Of a stretch of 33,295 nucleotides of DNA, positions 8,973-15,109 are shown piece by piece. The stretch's first letter is position 1; each line of letters starts with the position of its first letter. The DNA comes from Phenylobacterium sp. Lineage in GTDB: Bacteria; Pseudomonadota; Alphaproteobacteria; Caulobacterales; Caulobacteraceae. Position numbers and translations under genes: made by a program. The notes under the pieces are model-generated. The model searched no databases, was not told where the DNA came from, and saw only the letters and a list, made by a program, of their open reading frames with translations. The stretch is from assembly GCF_030646615.1 (NCBI RefSeq), contig NZ_JAUSLG010000009.1, forward strand, positions 1-33,295, written 5' to 3'.

Positions 8973-9377
8973 TCAGTCGTCCTTGGCGTCGTCCAGGCTG
9001 ACGGCGTTTTCCACCAGGTCGCGCCAGGTGGGGTCGGTGTCATCGACCAGGTCCACATCCTCCAGCAGAGCGACGGCGGAGTCCCCGTCCGGCAGGATCA
9101 GGCCCAGCACCTCCATGGTCTCGCCGTCCGATCCCACATGAGACTCCGCCTGCACGGCCACGGCGGCCTGGGCGCCCTCGTCCTCCCACCAGATGACCGG
9201 CTGGGGCAGATCCATGTCGATGACTGCGGGATCGCGGGTGTCGCCCAGGGCGAACACCGCCCGGCGGGCCTGGACGTCGTCCAGGGTCGCCACCGCGCCG
9301 GCAAAGGCCCGCAGGCGACCCCAGTCGTCGACATCGAAGCCGCCGCCGTCCTCGTGCGCGTCGTCCGTCGAAGTCAT
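8973..9377 (-). CDS. Acidic protein of unknown function
   Basis: 134-residue protein that I do not recognise. It is strongly acidic: the N terminus (TSTDDAHEDGGGFDVDDWG) and the C terminus (LEDVDLVDDTDPTWRDLVE) are Asp/Glu rich, around a more ordered centre with RRAVFALGDTRDPAVIDMDLPQPVIWWEDEG and VLGLILPDGDSAVALLEDVD. No signal peptide or membrane helix is seen, so it is probably cytosolic. The start ATG at 9377 is the first in frame; no strong Shine-Dalgarno is seen. Codon use looks like that of its neighbours, and the protein-like third-position GC bias supports it being real. It lies about 90 nt from its neighbours on each side. Confidence 0.65.
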   Translation of the reverse strand: MTSTDDAHEDGGGFDVDDWGRLRAFAGAVATLDDVQARRAVFALGDTRDPAVIDMDLPQPVIWWEDEGAQAAVAVQAESHVGSDGETMEVLGLILPDGDSAVALLEDVDLVDDTDPTWRDLVENAVSLDDAKDD

Positions 9378-9467
9378 GGGAGGGGCTCTTCAAAACGCGG
9401 GCGACGTCGCCCGCCACGCCCGAACTCTTCCGGCATGGGGCGGGATTCGACAAGTTCAAGGCCCTTG

Positions 9468-9851
9468 TCAGGCGCTTGGCCACGCCGACAGGATGGTCGC
9501 GGCGTCGAAATAGTCCCGCCAATAGGTGATCTTCCCGTCGTGCACGTCGAACACGCCGGTGACCGGCAGCTCGACCCAGCCGTCGGCCAGCTGATGGCGG
9601 TCCAAGCGCTCGACGAAGACCGTCGCGCCGTGCTCGGCTTGGCGCAGCAGCTTGAATTCATTGCGCAGGGTCGGCGCGAAGAAGGGCTCCAGCACGCTGC
9701 GAATCTCGGCTGGCCCCTGCACCGTGGGCAGGGGCGGCGGGTTCACATATTCGCACTGGTTGGCCACGAAGATCATCGCAGCCTCATAGTCCAACTGCTC
9801 CAGCGCTCTCAGGAACGGGTGAACGATGTCGAGGGGCGAGGGATGGGTCAT
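9468..9851 (-). CDS. Limonene-1,2-epoxide hydrolase-fold (SnoaL-like) protein
   Basis: 127-residue cone-shaped alpha+beta barrel protein. The pattern of the limonene-1,2-epoxide hydrolase family is kept, including the presumed catalytic set: Arg82 and Asp84 in ERLDRH correspond to the R-x-D pair of the Rhodococcus enzyme, and Asp113 in ITYWRDYFD to its second Asp. True epoxide hydrolysis is therefore possible, although many relatives are annotated only as nuclear transport factor 2-like. The ATG at 9851 follows AGGAGATCCCC, a good ribosome site; an upstream frame extension to 10079 is a shadow of the next gene. It stands between the acidic unknown and the GST gene, all read leftwards, as part of a detoxification-like group. 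Confidence 0.85.
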   Translation of the reverse strand: MTHPSPLDIVHPFLRALEQLDYEAAMIFVANQCEYVNPPPLPTVQGPAEIRSVLEPFFAPTLRNEFKLLRQAEHGATVFVERLDRHQLADGWVELPVTGVFDVHDGKITYWRDYFDAATILSAWPSA

Positions 9852-9966
9852 GGGGATCTCCTGAGATCTGTTTGAGGCCCCAGGCTCCGCCCCCCGGCCC
9901 CCGCCCGCAACGACCTGCCAGGTCATTGGCTGTGTGATCCTGATGCTCGGCTTGGGCCAGCCAGCC

Positions 9967-10605
9967 TCAGTCGGCGGCGGCGAAGAAAGCCATCTGGTCG
10001 GCGTGGGCCTTGACGAAGGCCGGGCGGGCCGTGGCGCGGGCGACGTAGTCCCGGCAGGCCGGATGCCGGGCCAGGCCATCGAAGCGATCCACCAGGCGCA
10101 AGACGTCGGCCATCAGGATGTCGGCGATGGAAAAGCCGCCGGCGAGCCATTCGCGCCCGGCCAGCACAGGCTCCAGGTGATCCAGGCGCGCCATGAGGAA
10201 GGCGTCCAGGCGCTTCCAGCCCGGCGCGTCTCCCGTCTCGCCGGAAAACTGGAAGATCGTCCAGGGCAGGCTCGCCATCTCGACGGAGTTCAGCGCCGCC
10301 AAGGTCCATCCCAGCACCTCGCGGCGGCCGGCCAGATCCCCCGGCATGAGCGCCGCGCTCTGCTCGCCAAGATGGATCAGGATCGCGCCGCTCTCGAAGA
10401 TGGAGAGATCGCCGTCGGTCAGCCAGGGAACCTGGCCGAACGGCTGGTGGGCGAAATGCTCGGCGTCCCGGCCGCTGAACGGCACGCCCTCCACGCGATA
10501 GGGCGCCTGCGCCTCCTCCAGCGCCCACCGGACTCGCAGATCGCGCACATAGCCCCGGGGACCCTCCGGAACCCAGTCAAAGGTCGTGAGGACCAGTTCA
10601 CCCAT
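9967..10605 (-). CDS. Glutathione S-transferase family protein
   Basis: 212-residue protein with an N-terminal thioredoxin-like domain (about 1-85, including the cis-proline segment GQVPWLTDGD and ESGAILIHLGE) and a C-terminal helical domain (about 95-205, with FSIADILMADVLR, the N-capping box of the family). The first-strand region VPEGPRGYVRDLRVRWALEE lacks the usual Ser/Cys/Tyr catalytic position in a typical context, so the activity class is uncertain. The ATG at 10605 follows GGGAGCGAG. The gene is 115 nt from the epoxide-hydrolase-like gene and 101 nt from the nitroreductase gene, all in one direction, so cotranscription is possible but not shown. Confidence 0.9.
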   Translation of the reverse strand: MGELVLTTFDWVPEGPRGYVRDLRVRWALEEAQAPYRVEGVPFSGRDAEHFAHQPFGQVPWLTDGDLSIFESGAILIHLGEQSAALMPGDLAGRREVLGWTLAALNSVEMASLPWTIFQFSGETGDAPGWKRLDAFLMARLDHLEPVLAGREWLAGGFSIADILMADVLRLVDRFDGLARHPACRDYVARATARPAFVKAHADQMAFFAAAD

Positions 10606-10706
10606 CGCTCGCTCCCATCCTGAGGCGGCGCGCCGGTGGGGCGGCGCCTCGCTCCAAGGACGTCGGCGCTCAGGTCGATCCGACAGGGGCTGTCGGTCTC
10701 GTGGGC

Positions 10707-11384
10707 CTATTCGTCGAAGCCCACGAAGGTGGTGGCCTCTTCCACCGACTTGCGCTCGGACACCACGGCGTTGGCCGGGAAGGTTTCGTCGGGCCAGCCG
10801 AGCGCAATGCTCTTCATGATGATCTGATCGTCAGCGATGCCGGCATGCTCTCGCACCACGGGCGACTGCATGATGCCCTGGCTGTTGATCACCGCGCCCA
10901 GGCCGCGGGACCAGGCGGCGTTGACCAGCGCCGTGGTCACCGCGCCGCAGTCGAAGGGGGTGTCGTCGCTGCCGTCCAGCACCCGGTCATAGGTGACGAT
11001 GATGCAGACCGGCGCGTCGAACTGGCGGAAGCCGCGCAGCACCCAGTCCTGACGCATCTCCTTGTCCTCGCGGGCGATGCCCATGGCGGCGAACAACTGC
11101 TTGGCCACGCCCACCTGGCGGTCCCGGTGTGGGCCGGCGAAGGCTTCGCCGGTGCGGAACTCCCGTGACTGGGGCACGCCGGCCACCATCCGCTCGGTGT
11201 TGCCGGCGCGGATCCGGTCCAGGGGTTCGCCAGTGATGACGTAGAAGTTCCAGGGCTGGGTATTCATCGACGAGGGCGCGCGCATGGCGAGCGTCAGAAT
11301 CTCCTCGATCAGGTCCCGGGGCACCGGATCGGGCTTGTAGCCGCGGATGCTGCGGCGACCGAGAACGACGTCGTCAAACTGCAT
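10707..11384 (-). CDS. Nitroreductase family protein (FMN dependent)
   Basis: 225-residue nitroreductase-fold flavoprotein. The FMN-binding N terminus RRSIRGYKPDPVP (about 10-22), APSSMNTQPWNFYVI (about 36-50) and the C-terminal IALGWPDETFPAN (about 192-204) are typical. The family reduces nitroaromatics, quinones and related electrophiles with NAD(P)H. The long insert at 75-105 is within the usual range of the subgroup. It lies at the head of the run nitroreductase, GST and epoxide hydrolase-like, all read leftwards, which suggests shared use against electrophiles (inference). Confidence 0.92.
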   Translation of the reverse strand: MQFDDVVLGRRSIRGYKPDPVPRDLIEEILTLAMRAPSSMNTQPWNFYVITGEPLDRIRAGNTERMVAGVPQSREFRTGEAFAGPHRDRQVGVAKQLFAAMGIAREDKEMRQDWVLRGFRQFDAPVCIIVTYDRVLDGSDDTPFDCGAVTTALVNAAWSRGLGAVINSQGIMQSPVVREHAGIADDQIIMKSIALGWPDETFPANAVVSERKSVEEATTFVGFDE

Positions 11385-11501
11385 GAGGAACCCCTGGAGA
11401 CCATGGCGATGGCGATGGGCGAAGACCTGTCAGTTTTCGGCCGCCAAGCCAATCTGTGCCGTAGCGTCAAGGCTGGCCTGGCGCGTCCTCGCCCCAGGCC
11501 G

Positions 11502-11529
11502 AGCCCACCTCTTTCAGCCCACCTCTTTC
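11502..11529. repeat. Perfect 14-bp tandem duplication at a gene end
   Basis: AGCCCACCTCTTTC occurs twice without a gap (11502-11515 and 11516-11529). The second copy encodes the last codons of the small membrane protein gene, and its stop codon (11514-11516) spans the junction. It looks like a recent slippage duplication that did not alter the stop. Confidence 0.8.
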
Positions 11530-11717
11530 AGCACCGTCTCAATGGCCGCCAGCCGCGTCTTGATCTCGGCGAGGCCGTCCAGCAGCTCTTGCTGCGAGGC
11601 GCCTACCCGCTGCTGGGCGCGCGCCTGCAGCACAGCCGCGCGGTATCGCATCCCGAAGACGAGCAGGATTGTGGCCATCGGCATGGCGAGGGCCAGAAGG
11701 AAGATGTTCGCTTGCAT
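11514..11717 (-). CDS. Small membrane protein with coiled coil, cotranscribed with ArsR-type regulator
   Basis: 67-residue protein: one hydrophobic helix at residues 4-24 (IFLLALAMPMATILLVFGM), then a charged amphipathic stretch 25-67 (RAAVLQARAQQRVGASQQEL, LAEIKTRLAAIETVLKEVG) likely to form a coiled coil in the cytosol. The layout is like PspB or similar small partner proteins, but I cannot name a family. It begins 8 nt after the regulator stop codon, so they form an operon and the protein may be the regulator's main target or partner. The 3' end shows a perfect 14-bp tandem duplication. Confidence 0.75.
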   Translation of the reverse strand: MQANIFLLALAMPMATILLVFGMRYRAAVLQARAQQRVGASQQELLDGLAEIKTRLAAIETVLKEVG

Positions 11718-11725
11718 GTCGGTCT

Positions 11726-12049
11726 CTATGTCTCGGGTTTTTCAGACAGGGTCGGCGCCAGGGCGGCGACGATCTCTGGCGTGAGCTCCAGATGGAACGG
11801 ACGAATTTCGAAGTATTTCAGCGCCTTGCCATCGGACGACAGCTCGAGCTGACTGGACACCAGGCCTGCCTCCTCAAGCTTGCTGAGGTGCAGATGGAGC
11901 AGCGGCCGGCTGATCCCGATCTCCCGGGCCAGCCGGCTCACATAGTTCCGCCCGCCAACGCTCAAGGCCGCCAGGATCCGAAGGCGATGAGGGTTGCTGA
12001 GGGCCGCGAGCGTCCGCGCCAGTTCGTCTCCAGGGGTCAAAGCGGGCAT
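11726..12049 (-). CDS. ArsR-type winged-helix transcriptional regulator
   Basis: 107-residue regulator. The core runs ARTLAALSNPHRLRILAALS (about 10-29), YVSRLAREIGISRPLLHLHL (about 36-55, recognition helix SRPLLHLHLSKLEEAGLV) and the wing SQLELSSDGKALKYFEI. The ArsR metal motif ELCVCDL is absent, as is any Cys, so metal sensing through thiols is unlikely. The family acts as dimeric repressors relieved by a ligand. It is the first gene of a two-gene unit with the small membrane protein, and inverted repeats overlap its own promoter (12055-12090), which suggests autoregulation. Confidence 0.88.
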   Translation of the reverse strand: MPALTPGDELARTLAALSNPHRLRILAALSVGGRNYVSRLAREIGISRPLLHLHLSKLEEAGLVSSQLELSSDGKALKYFEIRPFHLELTPEIVAALAPTLSEKPET

Positions 12050-12054
12050 CCGTA

Positions 12055-12095
12055 TTTCATGTGTCAGTTATTTCTTACGCATGAAAGAAAGTCAA
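12055..12095 (-). promoter_or_regulatory. Promoter and candidate operator of the ArsR-type gene
   Basis: On the minus strand TTGACT (12095-12090), a 17-nt spacer and AATAAC (12072-12067) form a plausible sigma-70 promoter. The spacer overlaps a perfect inverted repeat TTTCTT-N8-AAGAAA (12071-12090). A second, wider repeat pairs TTTCATGTG (12055-12063) with CGCATGAAA (12078-12086), 8 of 9 matching. The position between -35 and -10 is typical for repressor sites. The stretch is AT-rich compared with its surroundings. Confidence 0.55.
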
Positions 12096-12158
12096 GCGGT
12101 TGGGCTGTTAGGAAGCTCTGCGCTTGAGTCATCAACCCCGAAGCGGCGCCCTGCTGGG

Positions 12159-12186
12159 GCCATCGGCCATCGGCCATCGGCCATCG
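12159..12186. repeat. Four tandem copies of GCCATCG
   Basis: The 7-bp unit GCCATCG is repeated four times without change (12159-12186). It stands 20 nt past the stop of the MazG-like gene and upstream of the ArsR-type promoter, outside any coding sequence I accept. Such 7-bp runs can vary in copy number by slippage. Confidence 0.85.
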
Positions 12187-12205
12187 GGCCTCGACGCCTC
12201 GCGCT

Positions 12206-12523
12206 CTAATCCGCCAGACGCTGGTCCAGCTCGTCCATCGTCCCGGTGAATGCGGCGGCGAGATCGACATCGTAGAGGCGGGCGAGGACCATGACGCTCC
12301 ACAGGCAGTCGGCGAGCTCATGGGCGAGCTTGGCCTTGGCCTCGGGGATGGCGCGAACGCCTTCCGCGGCCTGGACGAGTTTCATGAGGTCGCCGACATC
12401 GCCCACGAAGCCGAGCGCCACCTCCTCGGCGGTCCAGGGGCGTCCATACCGAGCGGCCTCCAGAGCCGCATAGCGCTGGCGGATCGCCCAGGCGCGGTCG
12501 TCCATCTCCTGAAAGGTCTGCAT
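12206..12523 (-). CDS. MazG-like nucleotide pyrophosphohydrolase-fold protein
   Basis: 105-residue all-alpha protein. The second metal-binding helix HELADCLWSVMVLARLYDVDL (about 71-91) is the E-x3-D type motif of the MazG/dUTPase-like superfamily. The first helix motif is less regular, TAEEVALGFVGDVGDLMKLV (about 28-47), where the usual second E-x-x-E is partly replaced by Asp. The family hydrolyses non-canonical or stress-related nucleoside triphosphates; with the altered motif, activity is likely but not certain. The start at 12523 is preferred over 12619, because the upstream extension is low-complexity and would run into the palindromic element at 12594-12678. Confidence 0.75.
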   Translation of the reverse strand: MQTFQEMDDRAWAIRQRYAALEAARYGRPWTAEEVALGFVGDVGDLMKLVQAAEGVRAIPEAKAKLAHELADCLWSVMVLARLYDVDLAAAFTGTMDELDQRLAD

Positions 12524-12593
12524 CTCGCTATCCCTGCCTGAGGCTGTAGCCGTCCAAAACACTCGGTCGCGACGACGCCTCGCCCCTCTTCCC

Positions 12594-12678
12594 GTCATGG
12601 CCGGGCCTGACCCGGCCATCCATGCGCACCGGTTTGGCCAAGGTGTTCATGGACCCTCGGGTCAAGCCCGAGGGCGAC
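12594..12678. repeat. 85-bp composite palindromic element, copy 2
   Basis: Same length and geometry as the element at 1774-1858. Hairpin one is ATGGCCGGG-cctga-CCCGGCCAT (12597-12619), hairpin two CCCTCGGG-tcaag-CCCGAGGG (12654-12674). Read outward-in from both ends, each unit starts GTC and has the loop C-(C/T)-T-G-A. The 33-nt spacer begins CCATG and ends CATGG, a nested stem. The arm sequences differ from copy 1 but pairing is kept. It lies between the MazG-like gene and the end of the SMR transporter gene, and might also end the operon's transcript. Confidence 0.85.
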
Positions 12679-12692
12679 GACCGGTGGGAAAC

Positions 12693-13022
12693 CTAAGCCG
12701 TCGTCTTGGAGAACACCTGGATCACGATTACGCCGGCCAGGATCAGGCCGATGCCGATGAGGCCCGGCGTGTCGAGGACCTGGCGGTAGAGGACCCAGGC
12801 GATGGCGGTGATCAGCACGATGCCGATCCCCGACCACAGGGCGTAGACGATGCCCACGGGAACCGTCCGCATGGCCTGGGACATGCACCAGAAGGCGATG
12901 GAATAGCCCACCGCGGTGATCACCGAGGGCGCGGTGTGGCGGAAGCCGTCCGAGGCCTTCAGCGCCGTGGTGGCGATCACCTCGGCGACGATGGCGATGG
13001 CCAGCCAGGCCATACCGGGCAT
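12693..13022 (-). CDS. Small multidrug resistance (SMR) family transporter, EmrE type
   Basis: 109-residue inner-membrane protein with four hydrophobic helices (about 4-22, 33-52, 57-78, 84-104). Glu14 in AIVAEVIATTALK is the proton- and substrate-coupling residue of the family. The third-helix block PVGIVYALWSGIGIVLI contains the Trp and GxG features of the EmrE/Qac subgroup rather than the guanidinium exporter subgroup. It works as an antiparallel dimer that swaps cationic compounds for protons. Its ATG shares one base with the TGA of tyrC (TGATG), so it is translationally coupled to an aromatic amino acid operon, an unusual partner. Confidence 0.93.
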   Translation of the reverse strand: MPGMAWLAIAIVAEVIATTALKASDGFRHTAPSVITAVGYSIAFWCMSQAMRTVPVGIVYALWSGIGIVLITAIAWVLYRQVLDTPGLIGIGLILAGVIVIQVFSKTTA

Positions 13023-13951
13023 CAGCCGCCCCGCTTTCGGCCGAAGTCGGGCTCGGCGCTTTCCTGGCCGGCCTCGATCACGCCGCGGCGGATCTCGCGG
13101 GTGCGGCTGAAGAGGTCATAGAGCTTGTCGCCCTCGCCCCAGCGGATGGCCCGCGACAGGGCCTGCAGGTCCTCGGTGAAGCGGCCCAGGACCTCCAGCA
13201 CCGCGTCCTTGTTGGTCAGGAAGATGTCGCGCCACATGGTCGGGTCCGAGGCGGCGATGCGGGTGAAGTCGCGAAAACCCCCGGCGGAATACTTCATCAC
13301 CTCGGCCCGGGTGACCTCCTCCATGTCGGCGGCGGTGCCGACGATATTGTAGGCGATCAGGTGGGGCAGGTGGCTGGTGACGGCCAGGACGAGGTCGTGG
13401 TGCTTGTCGTCCATCCGCTCGACCTGGGCGCCGAGCGCGGTCCAGAAGTCGGCCAGCCGCTGGACCGCCTCCAGATAGGCGTCGTCCTCCCGGGCCTGGG
13501 GGGTCAGGATCACCCAGCGCTGGTGGAACAGCTCGGCGAAGCCGGCGTCGGGGCCGGACTGCTCGGTGCCGGCGATGGGATGGCCTGGCACGATGTGGAC
13601 GGTGTCGGGCAGGGCGGCGGCCAGCGCCTCGCTGACCGCGGCCTTCACCGATCCCACGTCGCTGACGATGGTCCCAGGCGCGATGGCGTGGGCGCAGGCC
13701 TGGGCGGCCTCGCCGATGGCCCGCACCGGCGTGGCGAAGATCACCAGGTCGGCGCCGGTCACGGCCTCCTCGGCGCTCAGGGTCACCTGGTCGGCCAGGC
13801 CCAGTTCGGCGATGCGGGCGCGGGCGAAGGCGCTGGCGTCATGGATGACGATCTGACCCGCAGCGCCGGACGCCCGCGCGCCCCGGGCCAGGGACGAACC
13901 GATCAGGCCGCAGCCGATGATGGCCAGGCGGGCGAAGACAGGCTCGGCCAT
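13022..13951 (-). CDS. tyrC: Prephenate/arogenate (cyclohexadienyl) dehydrogenase
   Basis: 309-residue NAD(P)-dependent dehydrogenase of tyrosine synthesis. The Rossmann turn is LAIIGCGLIGSSLARG (Gly13, Gly15, Gly18), followed by IVIHD whose Asp suggests NAD. Typical TyrA blocks follow: VSDVGSVKA, HIVPGHPIAGTEQSGPDA (substrate-binding His), RWVILTP, HDLVLAVTSHLPHLIAY and the C-terminal helices with SAGGFRDFTRIAASDPTMWRDI. There is no fused chorismate mutase and no ACT domain. The ATG at 13951 overlaps the hisC stop by one base (TGATG). Whether the substrate is prephenate or arogenate cannot be read from the sequence. Confidence 0.93.
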   Translation of the reverse strand: MAEPVFARLAIIGCGLIGSSLARGARASGAAGQIVIHDASAFARARIAELGLADQVTLSAEEAVTGADLVIFATPVRAIGEAAQACAHAIAPGTIVSDVGSVKAAVSEALAAALPDTVHIVPGHPIAGTEQSGPDAGFAELFHQRWVILTPQAREDDAYLEAVQRLADFWTALGAQVERMDDKHHDLVLAVTSHLPHLIAYNIVGTAADMEEVTRAEVMKYSAGGFRDFTRIAASDPTMWRDIFLTNKDAVLEVLGRFTEDLQALSRAIRWGEGDKLYDLFSRTREIRRGVIEAGQESAEPDFGRKRGG

Positions 13952-15072
13952 CAGGACGCCTGCATGAAGTCGGCGAGCGCCTCGACCACGGCGCGGTTGT
14001 GCGCCTCCAGGCCGATGGTCATGCGCAGGTGGTCGGGCAGGCCGTAGCCGCCGACGCCCCGAAGGATCAGACCCCGGCTGGCCAGATAGGCCTCGGCGGC
14101 TTTGGCGCTCTTGGGGCCCGTGGCGGGAAAGCCGACCAGCACGAAGTTGGTGGCGCTGGGCACCGGCGACAGGCCCAGGCCCCCGAACTGCTGGACCAGC
14201 CAGGGCCGCCATTTGGCCAGCAGGTCCAGGGACTGCTTCTGGAAGTCGATATCGGCCAGGGCTTCCACGGCGGCCAGCTGGCCGGGGATGGAGGTGTTGA
14301 ACGGCTGGCGGATGCGGTCCAGGGCGTCGATCATCTCCGGCGGCCCATAGGCCCAGCCGACCCGCAGCGTCGCCAGGCCGTGCAGCTTGGAGAAGGTGCG
14401 GGTGACGATGACATTGTCGCTGGTGCGCGCCAGATCGGTCCCGTCCTCGAAGGCCGGATCGTCGACGAACTCGGCATAGGCGCCGTCCAGCACCAGGACC
14501 ACGCTCCTGGGCAGGGCGGCATGCAGGCGGCGGATCTCCTCGCCCCCCACATAGGTGCCGGTGGGATTGCCGGGATTGGCGATGAAGACCAGGCGGGTGC
14601 GGTCGTTGACCAGCTTCAGGAGCTCGTCCACATCGACGCGATAATCCGGCTCCGGGGCGTTCAGCACCTGGGCCTGACAGGCGCGGGCCCCGATCGCATA
14701 GGCGCCGAAGGCGAACTCGCCCTGAACGATATTGTCGCCGGGCTCCAGATAGGCCTGGCAGAGCATGTGGAAGATCTCGTCCGAGCCGCAGCCGAAGATC
14801 AGCCGTTCCGGCTCCAGCCGGAAGGTGCTGGCGACGGCTTCGCGCAAGGGGGTGGCGCGGCTGTCGGGATAGACGTGCAGCTGGTCGATGGCCGCGGCGA
14901 AGGCCGCCTTGGCGCGGGGGCTGCAGCCCAGGACGTTCTCGTTGGCCGACAGTTTCAGCGGATGCTCGATCCCGTCCACCTTGGCCTTGCCGGGGACGTA
15001 GGCGGCGATGTCGAGGATGCCCGGCTTGGGAACCGGGCGGTCGGCGGCGGCGCGATCGGGGGGCTGGGACAT
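13951..15072 (-). CDS. hisC: Histidinol-phosphate aminotransferase, probably also aromatic aminotransferase
   Basis: 373-residue fold-type I PLP aminotransferase. Key sites: LSANENVLGCSP (41-52), YPDSRATPLREA (68-79), NPGNPTG (166-172), the PLP-binding Asp196 in LDGAYAEF and the Schiff-base Lys229 in TRTFSKLHGLATLRVGW; the C-terminal PDHLRMTIG carries the carboxylate-binding Arg. The ATG at 15072 is the start before MSQPPDRAAADRPVP; the frame back to 15186 overlaps the chorismate mutase gene. Placement between chorismate mutase and tyrC, away from his genes, suggests the enzyme makes phenylalanine or tyrosine (or arogenate) by transamination, with a histidine role possible. The assignment to family is firm; the choice of pathway is inference. 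Confidence 0.9.
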   Translation of the reverse strand: MSQPPDRAAADRPVPKPGILDIAAYVPGKAKVDGIEHPLKLSANENVLGCSPRAKAAFAAAIDQLHVYPDSRATPLREAVASTFRLEPERLIFGCGSDEIFHMLCQAYLEPGDNIVQGEFAFGAYAIGARACQAQVLNAPEPDYRVDVDELLKLVNDRTRLVFIANPGNPTGTYVGGEEIRRLHAALPRSVVLVLDGAYAEFVDDPAFEDGTDLARTSDNVIVTRTFSKLHGLATLRVGWAYGPPEMIDALDRIRQPFNTSIPGQLAAVEALADIDFQKQSLDLLAKWRPWLVQQFGGLGLSPVPSATNFVLVGFPATGPKSAKAAEAYLASRGLILRGVGGYGLPDHLRMTIGLEAHNRAVVEALADFMQAS

Positions 15073-15109
15073 GGGAAGGCCTGGGGTTCGTCGTGTCAGG
15101 CCCTGGCTC

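Noticed and set aside
8445..11384. A biosynthetic gene cluster or genomic island for the accessory enzymes
   Set aside because: No large synthase, transporter group, integrase, tRNA or change in base composition is seen; the genes look like ordinary scattered accessory enzymes.
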